In this document: positions 53,253-63,455 of the stretch, piece by piece
Layout: every line of letters starts with the position of its first letter
Position numbering within the stretch: position 1 is the first letter of the stretch
Notes under the pieces: generated by a model
Seen by the model: the letters and a program-made list of their open reading frames with translations, nothing else
Told to the model about the DNA's origin: nothing
Databases searched by the model: none
Source of the DNA: an uncultured Gammaproteobacteria bacterium
GTDB lineage: Bacteria > Pseudomonadota > Gammaproteobacteria > GCA-001735895
Assembly (NCBI GenBank): GCA_913061315.1
Contig: CAJXUC010000012.1
Coordinates: 1-64,000 of the forward strand
Direction of reading: 5' to 3'
Length of the DNA: 64,000 nucleotides
Translations under genes and position numbers: made by a program

Positions 53253-55280
53253 TTAATTATCAGAATTTAATTTAGGCATGTTTTTTAGTTGCGTTGTCAG
53301 GAATGAACTGGTGGTTTGAAACCGTGCAACCAAACCGTCTAAAGCAGAAAACTGAGCAATGAGACGGGACTCAATGGATTCAATGCGTAAATTTAAGGTA
53401 GCACGTTCATCAGAAATATTGGTTATTGAACTCGTTAACGAACTCTCACGCGCGCTAACAAAGCCTGTTTTGTCTAGAAAACCTTTTAACAAGGTATCCA
53501 GAGTATCGGCAATGCCCCTCGAAAAGGATACATTGCCCTGAGGTCCTGTGTTATTGGCATTAATACTTAAATTGAGACCGCTACTATTACCCGTATAGCT
53601 TGATAGTGACTGCCCGCTGCCTCGGGCAGACTGATTATCTATTTTACCCACGGTATCTAAACCTGGGGTACCCGCGCCAACCGTCATTCCGAAATCAGCG
53701 CCAACATCAGTATCGACCGAAGTAAACTCGATATTAGATACTGAGCCAAAGCGGTTAGATTGAAATTGAAATTGATTGTTTGAATCGTAATTAACGGTAA
53801 CTGACGCTCCAATTAATTTCAAATTGGCCGAGTCATTAATTTGTGCCTGCAAATGCGCAGCAAGGTCTGCACCACTGGTATAAGTTCCCTGAGCCAAGAT
53901 AATTGAGCTAACATTTGAGCCATTTACTTTTAACTTAAATTGGTCATTGTTGGCATCTACAACTAAAGATGTGGCGACATTACTCGAATAAGAACCCTGA
54001 GTGGCGACCGTGTCGATATTAACTGAGTAGGCCCCTGCTTTTGTTTCACTTGAAGCGCTGCCGTACTGAACATCGTTGTCCGTTGGGCGACCCTCGGCAA
54101 TAAACAATGATTTGACCAGCGCAGGATCACTCGCAAGCACCTCATCGAGTTTTTTATTATTGATATTGATGGTGCCATCGACATAAGTCGAAATTCCAAT
54201 ATTACTTAAAGAACGAATATCACCCGACAAACCGTCAACCGGACGGCTGAGTGCGTTACGTAACTGATTGGCAATACTGCGAACCGTAAAGTCTCCAATT
54301 AATACGCCATTAGAAGTCGAACCCAGGGTAAAGTCAGTGAGTGAATCAATCTGTGTCACTAGGTCATTATAGCCTTGGACAAAGCCAACAATTGACTGTT
54401 TCACCTTGGCTTTGTTTTCAGTTACATCTAAACTAACCCGCTTGCCTGTTTCAGCTTTCAAGAGATTTAACGTTACCCCGTCAATGGCACCAGACACTGA
54501 GTTTGTATCTCGCGTAATACTTAAACCATTGACTAATAGAGCAGCATCTTTAGCCACCGTCGTTTGGATCGCACTCCCTTGGGCATCACTATTAAAAGCA
54601 AAACGAGACAAGCCGATATTATCAATATTATTTCCATCGGCATCACCCGTTACGCTAATTTCCATACTATTTTTAGCGCCTGTATTGTCTGATGTGAGCA
54701 CCATACGAAAACCCGAACCATCATTAACAATAGAGGCCTGCACGCCATAACGACCATCGTTAATGTAGTCGCGTAATCCCGACAGTGTCGTATTGTTATT
54801 GGCAGCACTGACAGCGATAATTTGCGTCGCCTTAGCGGTATCGGCGGCAAAGCCATACGTGTCGGTCGACGTAGTGCCAAACTTAATGTTCAGGCTACCA
54901 GTACCCACAGAATCATTAATTGAACTGAAACCAGCATCAGCGCTGGTGGCCAGGGCATGCGCACCTGCCAGTGATGTTACCTCAACCGAATATTGACTAA
55001 TGTCGGCTGTATTAGTGACAGTGGCGCTAAATAAAGTGACGTCAGACTGAGTGGCTGACTTGGTGTCAAACGTGCTCGGTGACTTCAAGCCAATCAAACT
55101 ATTTTGGAATAAGGCGAGGGAACTTCGCAGAACGCCAAAAGCTGACAATTCTGTCGTCAAACGCTGTTCTTTTAGGTTTAACCGACTTTCAGCCGGCGCA
55201 CGCTCGGCTGCCACCAAGCTATCGACAATACCACCCAGATCTAATCCAGAGCCCACACCTAATGAACTGATACTTGCCAT
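53253..55280 (-). CDS. fliD: Filament cap protein FliD
   Basis: A 675-residue cap protein, larger than the usual 450-500. FliD_N (ISSLGVGSGLDLGGIVDSLV at the start) and FliD_C (about 400-665, ending in helical VARFQTTSSFLTTQLKNM) frame a long D2/D3 insert rich in Ser, Asn and Gly. I chose ATG 55280 (MASISSLGVGSGLDL); the frame extension to 55346 is not homologous. It is followed by fliS and fliT. Confidence 0.94.
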   Translation of the reverse strand: MASISSLGVGSGLDLGGIVDSLVAAERAPAESRLNLKEQRLTTELSAFGVLRSSLALFQNSLIGLKSPSTFDTKSATQSDVTLFSATVTNTADISQYSVEVTSLAGAHALATSADAGFSSINDSVGTGSLNIKFGTTSTDTYGFAADTAKATQIIAVSAANNNTTLSGLRDYINDGRYGVQASIVNDGSGFRMVLTSDNTGAKNSMEISVTGDADGNNIDNIGLSRFAFNSDAQGSAIQTTVAKDAALLVNGLSITRDTNSVSGAIDGVTLNLLKAETGKRVSLDVTENKAKVKQSIVGFVQGYNDLVTQIDSLTDFTLGSTSNGVLIGDFTVRSIANQLRNALSRPVDGLSGDIRSLSNIGISTYVDGTININNKKLDEVLASDPALVKSLFIAEGRPTDNDVQYGSASSETKAGAYSVNIDTVATQGSYSSNVATSLVVDANNDQFKLKVNGSNVSSIILAQGTYTSGADLAAHLQAQINDSANLKLIGASVTVNYDSNNQFQFQSNRFGSVSNIEFTSVDTDVGADFGMTVGAGTPGLDTVGKIDNQSARGSGQSLSSYTGNSSGLNLSINANNTGPQGNVSFSRGIADTLDTLLKGFLDKTGFVSARESSLTSSITNISDERATLNLRIESIESRLIAQFSALDGLVARFQTTSSFLTTQLKNMPKLNSDN

Positions 55281-55374
55281 ATTTATAACCCCACTATTAC
55301 TGCCATGCTCAGTTAGCCAGACAATCCAGCTAAACAATATCAACATCTAAACCATGGTTGTCTTGATACAAACA

Positions 55375-55390
55375 TGCAGTTATCGAGCCA
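55375..55390 (-). promoter_or_regulatory. Candidate sigma-54 promoter for fliDST
   Basis: The reverse strand reads TGGCTCG-ATAA-CTGCA with GG-N10-GC spacing, one mismatch in each half against TGGCACG-N4-TTGCA. It lies in the 263-base gap between flaG and fliD, predicting a leader of about 85 bases. Confidence 0.65.
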
Positions 55391-55543
55391 ACTCATCGCG
55401 TGTCTATTGACTAAACCCTCTTTTTTAAACAATTAACAACGCAACTGACTTGTTATTAGCCTGACACTGGTTGCTATAAAAACTGAGCTTGTTTGTTTAA
55501 TTTCGAACAAATACCACGACAGGAAAAAACTTAAAGTACCGGC

Positions 55544-55978
55544 TTAAATGTGGTCAGAAAACAATAGTCCTTGTGGTAATCCGCCGTTGGCATCTGTGCT
55601 CTCTTTGATGCGATTAACCATATCCAACGCTTGTTCGGTTGGAATTTGTCTAATGACACTTCCAGACTTTGAGTCTAATACTTTTATCACCGTCCGGTTA
55701 GAGTCAGCGTCAATACTGAATGATAGGTCGCGTTGGATATTTTGCATGGAATGGTTAATAAAATTAACCGAATCTTCCAGGCCCTCAGCCGTTGTGACAG
55801 ACGCTACGGATAGGTTGGTTTGAATTGGCACTGTTTCAGTTGGTCCAATTTTTGACTGAGGAAAAACAATCCTCGTTTTAACAGGTGAGTTTTGATCACC
55901 AGTCAATGCTTTAATGTCTCCACCCCGAGTCCCAGTGGCCAAGGTGGCATCAATTATACTTATAATACTGTTAGTCAT
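55544..55978 (-). CDS. flaG: FlaG family flagellar protein
   Basis: A 144-residue protein. The C-terminal FlaG domain is clear (DLSFSIDADSNRTVIKVLDSKSGSVIRQIPTEQALDMVNRIKE, read as LSFSIDADSNRTVIKVLDS and IRQIPTEQALDMV). FlaG affects filament length and adhesion in other genera. I chose ATG 55978, with AAGGA upstream, over a start at 55993. It sits between fliC and fliD, as in Pseudomonas. Confidence 0.9.
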   Translation of the reverse strand: MTNSIISIIDATLATGTRGGDIKALTGDQNSPVKTRIVFPQSKIGPTETVPIQTNLSVASVTTAEGLEDSVNFINHSMQNIQRDLSFSIDADSNRTVIKVLDSKSGSVIRQIPTEQALDMVNRIKESTDANGGLPQGLLFSDHI

Positions 55979-56003
55979 GTTAATCCTTAACAATTGTTTA
56001 AAT

Positions 56004-56031
56004 GACTAACCCCCCAAGGGGGGGGGTAGTC
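56004..56031 (-). terminator. Strong GC hairpin after fliC (terminator or attenuator)
   Basis: A GACTA/TAGTC base plus a six-pair C/G block makes an 11-pair stem around a tiny loop; the G run is nine long on the + strand. It lies 22 bases after the fliC stop and 25 bases before the flaG ATG. Only a short T stretch follows, so it may let some transcription through to flaG or protect the fliC mRNA 3' end. Confidence 0.75.
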
Positions 56032-56053
56032 TATCCTTGGCAACATCGCTATT

Positions 56054-57448
56054 TTACTGGAGCAGTGCTAATACGCTTTGAGGCGCTGCGTTAGCTTGCG
56101 ACAACATCGCAACGCCCGCTTGTTGTAAAATTTGTACTCGAGTTAACTCGGCTGTTTCAACCGCGAAGTCAGTATCACGAATTCGGCTTCGAGCCGATGA
56201 AAGATTTTCGACATTAGACGCTAAGTTTGCAATTGTAGAGTTAAAGCGGCTTTGTAGTGCACCTAACTCGGCTCGAGTACCGTTAATGGTCTCCAACGCA
56301 GCATCAACTGAGGCAATCGCTGCGTTTGCACCTGCCGCTGTAGCCACCGTGGTATTCGCCATCGTTGTGCCTGTCGTTACTGCTGCTGTAATAGCGGCAG
56401 TAAAACCGGCACTGGCTGGAACGTTACCAGCTATAACCAAATCATTGCCAGCGCTAACAACTGAAACTGTGCCACGTAGAGTTTCAGTGATGCCTGCATC
56501 ACCTGCCAAGCCCTCGGCGGCGTCGGCATCCGTACCTGTTTCAACCAGTAAAATATTGCTTGCATCGTCTTTGGTGATGGTTAAATTAGCGCCTGTATAA
56601 GTTGCTGTATAGCCTGTGAGCGCACTTATTGCGGCAGCTACTTCACCACCAGTGATTGTGCCATCTGCAGCACCTGTAGAAAGGTCTATCGCATCACCAT
56701 CGATAGTTAAACCATAGTCTGGTGCGGCAACTCCCGTCCCAACTGAACTATTAAACACGGTAGTCGAAGTATTGGTTGCAGTGGCAGTCACCGAACTAGA
56801 GGTTGCACTAATAGCCGTTGCAATTAATGAAGCATCGGCAGCCACAGCTCCTACATCGTTGCCATTAATAATTAAATCACCAGCAACCAATGCTGTAGTG
56901 ACTGCACTGCCTGTTATTGTGGCATCAGTTGTTTGACCAATATCGGCTGTTCGTGAACTCTTAATGGCGGCCACGTTGATTGTTTCACCGGCGTTTGCAC
57001 CCACTTGAAATGCCCGTGAAGTAAAAGTGCCATCTAATATTTTATTACCGTTAAACGAAGTGGTTGACGCTATGCGATCCAGCTCTGAAGTCAGTTGCGT
57101 GACTTCTGAGTTGAGTGCTGCCCGATCCGTGTCACTATTGGTGGCATTTGCGGACTGCACGGCGAGCTCTCGAATCCGCTGTAAGATATTGGTTGATTCT
57201 GACATTCCACCTTCTGCAGTTTGTGCCAAAGAAATACCGTCGTTTGCATTTCGCATGGCCTGATTCATTCCCCGAATTTGGCCGGTCATTCTTTCTGATA
57301 TAGCCATACCAGCCGCATCATCTTTGGCACTGTTAATGCGTAAGCCTGATGACAAACGTTGCAAAGATGTCTGCAATGCACCCTGGGACTGATTGAGCGA
57401 ACGCTGCGTGTTGAGTGACGATACATTCGTATTTACATATTGAGCCAT
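56054..57448 (-). CDS. fliC: Flagellin FliC
   Basis: A 464-residue filament protein. Conserved D0/D1 ends are present: [20 protein letters not shown]... with [19 protein letters not shown], and the C-terminal [19 protein letters not shown]...VLALLQ. The central region (about 170-390) is Ala/Thr/Gly-rich and variable, with Flagellin_IN-like segments. I chose ATG 57448, which has AGGAG at ideal spacing. A single flagellin gene is seen, driven by a FliA-type promoter and followed by a GC hairpin. Confidence 0.97.
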   Translation of the reverse strand: MAQYVNTNVSSLNTQRSLNQSQGALQTSLQRLSSGLRINSAKDDAAGMAISERMTGQIRGMNQAMRNANDGISLAQTAEGGMSESTNILQRIRELAVQSANATNSDTDRAALNSEVTQLTSELDRIASTTSFNGNKILDGTFTSRAFQVGANAGETINVAAIKSSRTADIGQTTDATITGSAVTTALVAGDLIINGNDVGAVAADASLIATAISATSSSVTATATNTSTTVFNSSVGTGVAAPDYGLTIDGDAIDLSTGAADGTITGGEVAAAISALTGYTATYTGANLTITKDDASNILLVETGTDADAAEGLAGDAGITETLRGTVSVVSAGNDLVIAGNVPASAGFTAAITAAVTTGTTMANTTVATAAGANAAIASVDAALETINGTRAELGALQSRFNSTIANLASNVENLSSARSRIRDTDFAVETAELTRVQILQQAGVAMLSQANAAPQSVLALLQ

Positions 57449-57559
57449 GTTATTCTCCTGACGTTTTCTTGCCAATTTGCGTTATCGTAAAAACGCGATT
57501 TTAATAAATTTCAGGCTTAGTCAGCGCTTCAATTGCTCTGAATTGCCTGGTCAATGGGG

Positions 57560-57586
57560 TTAACGGCCGTGATACGAGAAGCTTTA
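57560..57586 (-). promoter_or_regulatory. Candidate sigma-28 (FliA) promoter for fliC
   Basis: Reverse strand: TAAAGCTT, exactly 11 bases, GCCGTTAA. This is 7/8 in each half of the FliA consensus. It is about 110 bases before the fliC ATG, the best sigma-28 match in the window. The rest of the 410-base flgL-fliC gap holds only a small inverted repeat (57781-57796) that might end the flgL transcript. Confidence 0.8.
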
Positions 57587-57858
57587 GGAGAAAGTTGAAT
57601 GAATCGTCCATTATGAATGATTTGCTGGTTACTCAACGGCTGTATGAACCCTTGCCCTACGCGACTGAGTCGGTTTTTTTAAATAAAGATCGGGCTATAT
57701 TGAAACTAATATTACTCGCAAGCAACCCGTGTTTGTAGCCCATTAATCACTATTGTGTGGTGCAAGCTGTCTGGCTTTAAAGGTTGGTTATAACCTAATA
57801 CCCATGCCAACCCTAGTCATTCGCGTGCAGAACGAGCGTAGCCTAATAACGCCAATAA

Positions 57859-59076
57859 TTACCGTAGATAGTTAAATAATGAGGAGCTGGTAATCCGTGA
57901 GAAAACAGCCTGAGCGGCTTCAAGGGTGGCTTGTTCTAGTGTGAGCTGACTGATGGCCTCTGCCAGGTCGGTATCTCGTAGCGTCGATAACATGGCTTGG
58001 GTGACAAAAATGTCGGCTTCATTGGCCTCTTTCTGGCTCTCTAAGGCATTTAACCGGCCACCTATTGAGGTTCTTACTTCAAGTACCTTATTGAAGAAGT
58101 TATCAAGGTCTTCTAAAAACATGGCGTAGTTTTCAGTTCGCTGTGCAGTGCTATCAGACTTATCGAGGGTATCCGCCAAGGTTTGAATCGACTCAAATGG
58201 GTCTTTAAATTGCCCTGAACTGGTCGTAAACACATCGCCACCAGTCGTTAACGTTGGCCCAACGGGTGAACCAGTAATAGAGAAGCGTACTCCACCCACA
58301 TCGATACTGTCGCCAGGTTCGTAGGTTGCACCAGTAACATCGTTCGCTGGCGTTGCGGAGTCTATGACATTGTATTCTGTGGCTGAAGTGAAGGTTATCG
58401 TTATATTGCTCGGTACATACGTTGCGGCATTAAATACTTGAGCGGGTGAGATCACGCCAGATCCCGAATTACCAGTAGCGGCGGATTCGTTTAAAGCCAT
58501 TTGGCTGGGTATTTCGAGGAATATCTCACTGCCTGAGTTATCCACTTGTACCTGTCGTGATTCGCTAATTTGTAACGAGCGAGTCCCCTGATCACCCTGA
58601 TAGGTAACATGCTCTATAGAGCCCGTTTTACTCGCTGAGAATGGCTCAGCCCGGCTTTGATAACCGGCAAATAAGTAGTCACCACTGGCGTCTTTTGTGT
58701 TGGCTAATCCAATTAATTCATCTAGGCGTTGTTTAACTTCAACACTGATAACATCTCTATCGCCTTGGCCAATGGCTCCGGTATGGGCTTGAATAGATAG
58801 TTCTTTTAAACGGAAGCTGACATTCTCAACAGAGATTAGGATCGTTTCTTGAAGTTTCAACCGATTTTCGGCGATAGAAATATTTTGTTGGTACTGCTTT
58901 TGCCTCTGAATGGTTTGGTCCAAACCGAGTACTTTCGAGGCGGCCACGGGATCATCCGACGGGTTAATTAATCGAACACCAGTAGATATTTGTTGTTGCA
59001 ATTTAACCAACTTACTCTGTTGCTGGCCAAAGGCTTCAATGCCTTGAAGATAAAACTGAGTGGTTGGAACCCGCAT
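57859..59076 (-). CDS. flgL: Hook-filament junction protein FlgL (HAP3)
   Basis: A 405-residue junction protein: flagellin-like N-terminus (FYLQGIEAFGQQQSKLVKLQQQISTG, read as EAFGQQQSKLVKLQQQIS) and C-terminus (LRDTDLAEAISQLTLEQATLEAAQAVF). It joins FlgK to the filament. It begins two bases after the flgK stop. Confidence 0.95.
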   Translation of the reverse strand: MRVPTTQFYLQGIEAFGQQQSKLVKLQQQISTGVRLINPSDDPVAASKVLGLDQTIQRQKQYQQNISIAENRLKLQETILISVENVSFRLKELSIQAHTGAIGQGDRDVISVEVKQRLDELIGLANTKDASGDYLFAGYQSRAEPFSASKTGSIEHVTYQGDQGTRSLQISESRQVQVDNSGSEIFLEIPSQMALNESAATGNSGSGVISPAQVFNAATYVPSNITITFTSATEYNVIDSATPANDVTGATYEPGDSIDVGGVRFSITGSPVGPTLTTGGDVFTTSSGQFKDPFESIQTLADTLDKSDSTAQRTENYAMFLEDLDNFFNKVLEVRTSIGGRLNALESQKEANEADIFVTQAMLSTLRDTDLAEAISQLTLEQATLEAAQAVFSRITSSSLFNYLR

Positions 59077-59078
59077 GA

Positions 59079-60992
59079 TTACCTCGTGCTCTGAAGGAGT
59101 GTATCGAACATATTTTGTACTGCACTAATAACTTGTGCCGCGGCTTGATAGGCTTGCTGAAAACGAATAAGATCAGCGGCTTCTTCATCTAGATTAACGC
59201 CTACAACTGCAGCGTTTCGGCTAACCGCTTGGTCGAGTAGCAGTGCATGTGCTTCGCTTGAAACGTTAGCTGCCTGAGTTTGAGATCCAACAAATCCCAC
59301 AAACGTGCCGTAGTCATCCTGAAAGCTGGTCGTGCCTCCATTGAGTATTAGTTGGTTTTGCAGATTGGCCAATTTCAGTGCATTACGGTTATCACCAATA
59401 CCACCTAGGTTTGATTGCACATCAAACTGATCGCCCGCAGCAGGCACTCCATTTAAAGTCACTTGCCAACCATTGGCTTCAATTTGCATTTCTTCCGAAT
59501 AAGGAATAGCAGTTGATGCGGCATAGGTAACGCCACCGGTTTGCACTGCTGCATCAGATATAAAGGAGGTTGCCGAAGTAAAACTAAAGTTCACGGACGG
59601 TATTGATGTTCCAGTCAACAATTCTGTTGAATCTTTAACCGTTCCAGTACTGATGTTCGCGTCACCCAAATTACTCAAAGAATGACTGGTCCTGATTGGA
59701 GCCGCAGCCGCAATCAGCCTTGGATCGGTCTGCACAACATTAAGTGACTCGGCACCAGCCAGTGTTGGCTTCAGGGTAAAGTAATCGCCCATATTCGCTG
59801 TACCACTAATATTCAGTGTTATACCTTCGAATACCGACCCATGCGTGACGGTTGCTGTAGTGCCTGTGTCAGAGGTGATTGTCCAGTTGGTCCCATTATA
59901 AATAAGGTTATAATCGTTGGCGGTCAACGCACCAATATCTGTGATTTGACCGGTCACTTGGCCTGAGCCTGTGTTGCTAGTGGCGTTGAATATTTGGGGT
60001 TCTGTATAGCTAAAAAGATCTTGTCCAAGGTTACCATTTAAGTCCATGCCTTCGTGCATCTGTGAGTTGACCGCTTCTGCTACGCCAATAGCGGTTCGTC
60101 CGAGTGAATTTCTGGCTGTTGTCAATAGGGCTGACTTAAAATTGAGTAACCCACCGAGTTCCCCTCCTTGTAAATGAGCACTCAAATCAAATTCTCCGAC
60201 GGTGCCATTGTAGACAATAGCGTCTTGCTCAGGATCACTGGCGTTGGGCTGGACTGACAACGTATTAATCGTGGTGCCATTAAGCATTGATTGTCCATTA
60301 CCAATGAATATTGACATACTGTTATCCGCGCTATAAACCACAGAAATATCGACCTTTTCCGCTAGTTGTGTGAGCAATCCATCTCGTCTGTCAAGTAGGT
60401 CACCCGAGTGTTGAGTGGCACTGCTCGATCCGTTGATTTGTTGTATCGATGCATTAAAATTACTAATCGCCGATACAATGGCGTTAATTTCGTCTACTAC
60501 TGCACCAATCTCCGTTCTTGTGTTATCCGCTAACTGTTCGAAACGATTACCAATATTATGAAACCGTTCGGACAATGATTGCGCACTACTCACCATAGCC
60601 GATCGTGCTGTACTCGAAGAGGGATCATCGGCAACATCTTGGATTGAACTAAATAAATCATGTAAAGCCGGTGATATGCCACCTTGAGGGTCTGCTAAAA
60701 CATCATCAATATGGCCAGCCAGTTCAGCGAACTTGGTTAAGCGAGAATGTACTGTTGTGACATCGCGCACTTCGGTGGATAGGAACTGATCATAAGAACG
60801 CTGTATCGATTCGACATGCGCACCCGTCCCCATAAATGAATTGCCCATTGAGGTAGGCGTGTTAGCATTAATTTCAACCGATTGCCGACTAAAACCCTCG
60901 GTGTTGACGTTTGCGATATTATGACTCGTAGTCGCCAAGGCACGTTGAAACGACAGCAACCCTGAGACAGCCGTATTGAGCATATCAGCCAT
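59079..60992 (-). CDS. flgK: Hook-filament junction protein FlgK (HAP1)
   Basis: A 637-residue protein. N-terminal LLSFQRALATTSHNIANVNT and SRQSVEINAN, and the C-terminal VNLDEEAADLIRFQQAYQAA block are the HAP1 signatures. It overlaps flgJ by eight bases and adjoins flgL. Confidence 0.96.
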   Translation of the reverse strand: MADMLNTAVSGLLSFQRALATTSHNIANVNTEGFSRQSVEINANTPTSMGNSFMGTGAHVESIQRSYDQFLSTEVRDVTTVHSRLTKFAELAGHIDDVLADPQGGISPALHDLFSSIQDVADDPSSSTARSAMVSSAQSLSERFHNIGNRFEQLADNTRTEIGAVVDEINAIVSAISNFNASIQQINGSSSATQHSGDLLDRRDGLLTQLAEKVDISVVYSADNSMSIFIGNGQSMLNGTTINTLSVQPNASDPEQDAIVYNGTVGEFDLSAHLQGGELGGLLNFKSALLTTARNSLGRTAIGVAEAVNSQMHEGMDLNGNLGQDLFSYTEPQIFNATSNTGSGQVTGQITDIGALTANDYNLIYNGTNWTITSDTGTTATVTHGSVFEGITLNISGTANMGDYFTLKPTLAGAESLNVVQTDPRLIAAAAPIRTSHSLSNLGDANISTGTVKDSTELLTGTSIPSVNFSFTSATSFISDAAVQTGGVTYAASTAIPYSEEMQIEANGWQVTLNGVPAAGDQFDVQSNLGGIGDNRNALKLANLQNQLILNGGTTSFQDDYGTFVGFVGSQTQAANVSSEAHALLLDQAVSRNAAVVGVNLDEEAADLIRFQQAYQAAAQVISAVQNMFDTLLQSTR

Positions 60993-62235
60993 GATTAATC
61001 TCCTGTTCCTGATGCAGTTCTGAATTCAGGCTGTCTATCGAAACACTGAGGGTTTGCCCCTGCATAATGTTGATAATTTTGTCCGCATATTGCGGGTCTG
61101 TCGCATAACCACCGTGCTGAAGTTCTTTCAAATAATGTGCATCATTACCCTGGTGATCAAGCGCATTTTGGTATCGTGGGCTGGCCTGAATAAATTGGAC
61201 ATAGTCATCGAGTGCTTCAGGAATTGATTCGTAGGTTCGAAAATGCGCCATTTCAGTATGCATCACACCCTCTCGAAACTCGAGCGTTGGCTTAATTAAC
61301 GTTGGGCCATTCCATTGACCACCCGCTTTAATACCAAATAAATTAAACGCTTGCTGCCCATCAGGAAATCGCATGCTGTGTTTACCCCAACCCGTTTCCA
61401 AAGCTGATTGCGACACGAGTGCCTGCACACTGATACCAATGGCATTGGCGGCCTTTTCGGCATGTGGCCACAAGTCCTTAACAAAATCATTCGGGTTATG
61501 CCAACGCTGCTCAGAGCCAACTTGTTGAGCCAAGATGGCATCCAACTCGCTCGCTGGTAGGTCATCGGTTTTAAATTGATGCACTTTAACGGCTGGATTT
61601 TGTGCTTTATAGGCATCAGTTTGAAACAGGCTTGGTAGCAGAGTAGGCATCATTGGAATGGTCGTTAGATCAGAAGGCAAAGGCTCTTTTGATTCTAATG
61701 GGTAGGCTACTGTTTTATTTACTTGGGATAAATTTAATTGAGGGTGATCCACTTTGGAAGCACGCACTTCAGCAGAATTCGCTTCAAGCTGATCCAAATC
61801 AGGACGATTAACCAAAGCCATATGAACTGTTGGCGACCTTGTCCCCAGAGGCAATAAATTGCCACCTTTGCCGGATATTAGTGTCAGCGGGTCTTGCGCT
61901 GAATGATCCTTAGCAGTGCCATCAGCACTGACTTGATCGCCACCAGGCAAGTGCTGTAATAGCACTTTAGCAATACCCAAACCGCCTTGTTTGGATAGGC
62001 TTAATGCCAGTTGTTTGTCATACATTTCTTGATAAAAGTCGACCGTTGAGCTCTGGCTTGATTCATTAACCGAGGTTGCAGACCGCATAGAAGCTAGCAT
62101 TTGCTGCACAAATAAACTTTCAAATTGCTGTGCAACCGCTTTGGTGGTCTCACTAGACTGATTTCTGGCACCCAGTTTCATTTCAGAATACTGGTTCTGG
62201 TTCAGATAAAAATCAGTGGGTGACGAGACGCTCAT
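60985..62235 (-). CDS. flgJ: Flagellar rod cap and peptidoglycan hydrolase FlgJ
   Basis: A 416-residue bifunctional FlgJ. The N-terminal rod-binding domain (about 30-100: AVAQQFESLFVQQMLASMR, SLSKQGGLGIAKVL) is joined by a polar linker of about 150 residues to a C-terminal glucosaminidase domain (about 250-400) with catalytic Glu in SQSALETGWGKH and later NLFGIKAGGQWNG. It cuts the cell wall for the rod. The linker is long for this family. Confidence 0.94.
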   Translation of the reverse strand: MSVSSPTDFYLNQNQYSEMKLGARNQSSETTKAVAQQFESLFVQQMLASMRSATSVNESSQSSTVDFYQEMYDKQLALSLSKQGGLGIAKVLLQHLPGGDQVSADGTAKDHSAQDPLTLISGKGGNLLPLGTRSPTVHMALVNRPDLDQLEANSAEVRASKVDHPQLNLSQVNKTVAYPLESKEPLPSDLTTIPMMPTLLPSLFQTDAYKAQNPAVKVHQFKTDDLPASELDAILAQQVGSEQRWHNPNDFVKDLWPHAEKAANAIGISVQALVSQSALETGWGKHSMRFPDGQQAFNLFGIKAGGQWNGPTLIKPTLEFREGVMHTEMAHFRTYESIPEALDDYVQFIQASPRYQNALDHQGNDAHYLKELQHGGYATDPQYADKIINIMQGQTLSVSIDSLNSELHQEQEINHG

Positions 62236-62285
62236 TGGTGAACTCCAAGATGATAAATAATCATATGACTAGATCAATATAACGA

Positions 62286-63380
62286 TCAGATTACTATTAG
62301 CTCTGCACTTAACGCGCCAACTTGCTTTAAGGATTCTAAAATAGCCACTAAGTCACCTGGTGAGGCCCCTACCTGATTAACCGCACGCACAATTTCACTC
62401 AGGGTTACGCCCTCTGGAAAGCGAAACATTCGGCTGTCTTCCTCTTCTACTTGAATATCCGTGTCAATTTTGAGTGCCGTAACACCATTGCTCAAAGGTT
62501 GTGGCTGACTAACCTCTTGTGAGTTGGTAATAGTCACTGTTAAGTCACCATGCGATACGGCTGCTGAGTAAACCTTGACGTGATTACCGATCACGACCGT
62601 ACCCGAACGCGAATTAATAATAATTTTGGCTGCAGCCTCACCCGGCTGAAATTCTAGGTTTTCGATGAACGATACAAAACCCACCCGTTGAGAAACATTT
62701 TGAGGAGCATTGATAGCCACTGTAACGCTATCTTGTGCAAATGCATTATTCGGTCCCAAAACATGATTAATGGTATCGGCTAAACGTTTAGCCGTTGTAA
62801 AGTCGGGCCGCTTTAGGTGCAACACAATATTATCGCCACTGGCAAACGGGTTGGCTATTTCACGTTCGATACTGGCGCCATTGGGAATGCGCCCAACACT
62901 CGGAATATTAATTTTAAGTGATGATCCATCTGCACCTTCAACCCCTAAGCCACCCACAATCAAATTGCCTTGAGCCATTGCGTAAATATTGCCATCAACA
63001 CCTTTTAAGGGTGACATTAACAAGCTGCCCCCGCGCAAACTTTTGGCGCTACCCAATGAGGACACGGTAATGTCGATCGTTTGTCCAATTTTTGCAAACG
63101 CAGGCAGATTGGCATGAATCGCAACTGCGGCAATATTTTTGACTTGTGGATTAACATTAGCCGGTAAAGTAATACCATATTGGCCCAGCATGCTCTTTAA
63201 ACTTTGTACCGTAAAAGCCGTTTTATCTCCCGAACCATCCAAACCGACGACGAGGCCATAACCCACCAATTGGTTATTTCTAACCCCTTTTATTGATGTA
63301 ATATCTTTAATTCGTTCAGCCAAAGCAATGCCTTGGGTGGTAACCAAAATGAGAAATATGAATAGTTTGAAAATTTTCAT
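62286..63380 (-). CDS. flgI: Flagellar P-ring protein FlgI
   Basis: A 364-residue periplasmic ring protein with a signal peptide ([21 protein letters not shown], cut before ERIKDI). Family blocks include [20 protein letters not shown] and [13 protein letters not shown] chose ATG 63380; the upstream extension to 63440 would precede the signal peptide. It starts 75 bases after the flgH stop. Confidence 0.96.
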   Translation of the reverse strand: MKIFKLFIFLILVTTQGIALAERIKDITSIKGVRNNQLVGYGLVVGLDGSGDKTAFTVQSLKSMLGQYGITLPANVNPQVKNIAAVAIHANLPAFAKIGQTIDITVSSLGSAKSLRGGSLLMSPLKGVDGNIYAMAQGNLIVGGLGVEGADGSSLKINIPSVGRIPNGASIEREIANPFASGDNIVLHLKRPDFTTAKRLADTINHVLGPNNAFAQDSVTVAINAPQNVSQRVGFVSFIENLEFQPGEAAAKIIINSRSGTVVIGNHVKVYSAAVSHGDLTVTITNSQEVSQPQPLSNGVTALKIDTDIQVEEEDSRMFRFPEGVTLSEIVRAVNQVGASPGDLVAILESLKQVGALSAELIVI

Positions 63381-63455
63381 GAGTGCCGCCTGATAATGGA
63401 TATAAGTCTCGCCTTCAGTGTATATTTTTACAATATTCACTGAAGGCCAAAAAGC

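Noticed and set aside
56286..56600. 104-codon open frame antisense to fliC
   Set aside because: It is composed of Ala/Val/Ser from the complement of the flagellin Ala/Thr-rich region; no start site or conservation expected.
57478..57496. GCGTT/AACGC repeat and a TTAAAATC...GATAA pair in the fliC leader
   Set aside because: The spacing is five bases too short for sigma-28; the match at 57560-57586 is far better.
57781..57796. Small inverted repeat (AGGTT/AACCT) after flgL
   Set aside because: Only five pairs with a short T stretch; too weak to call as the flgL terminator.
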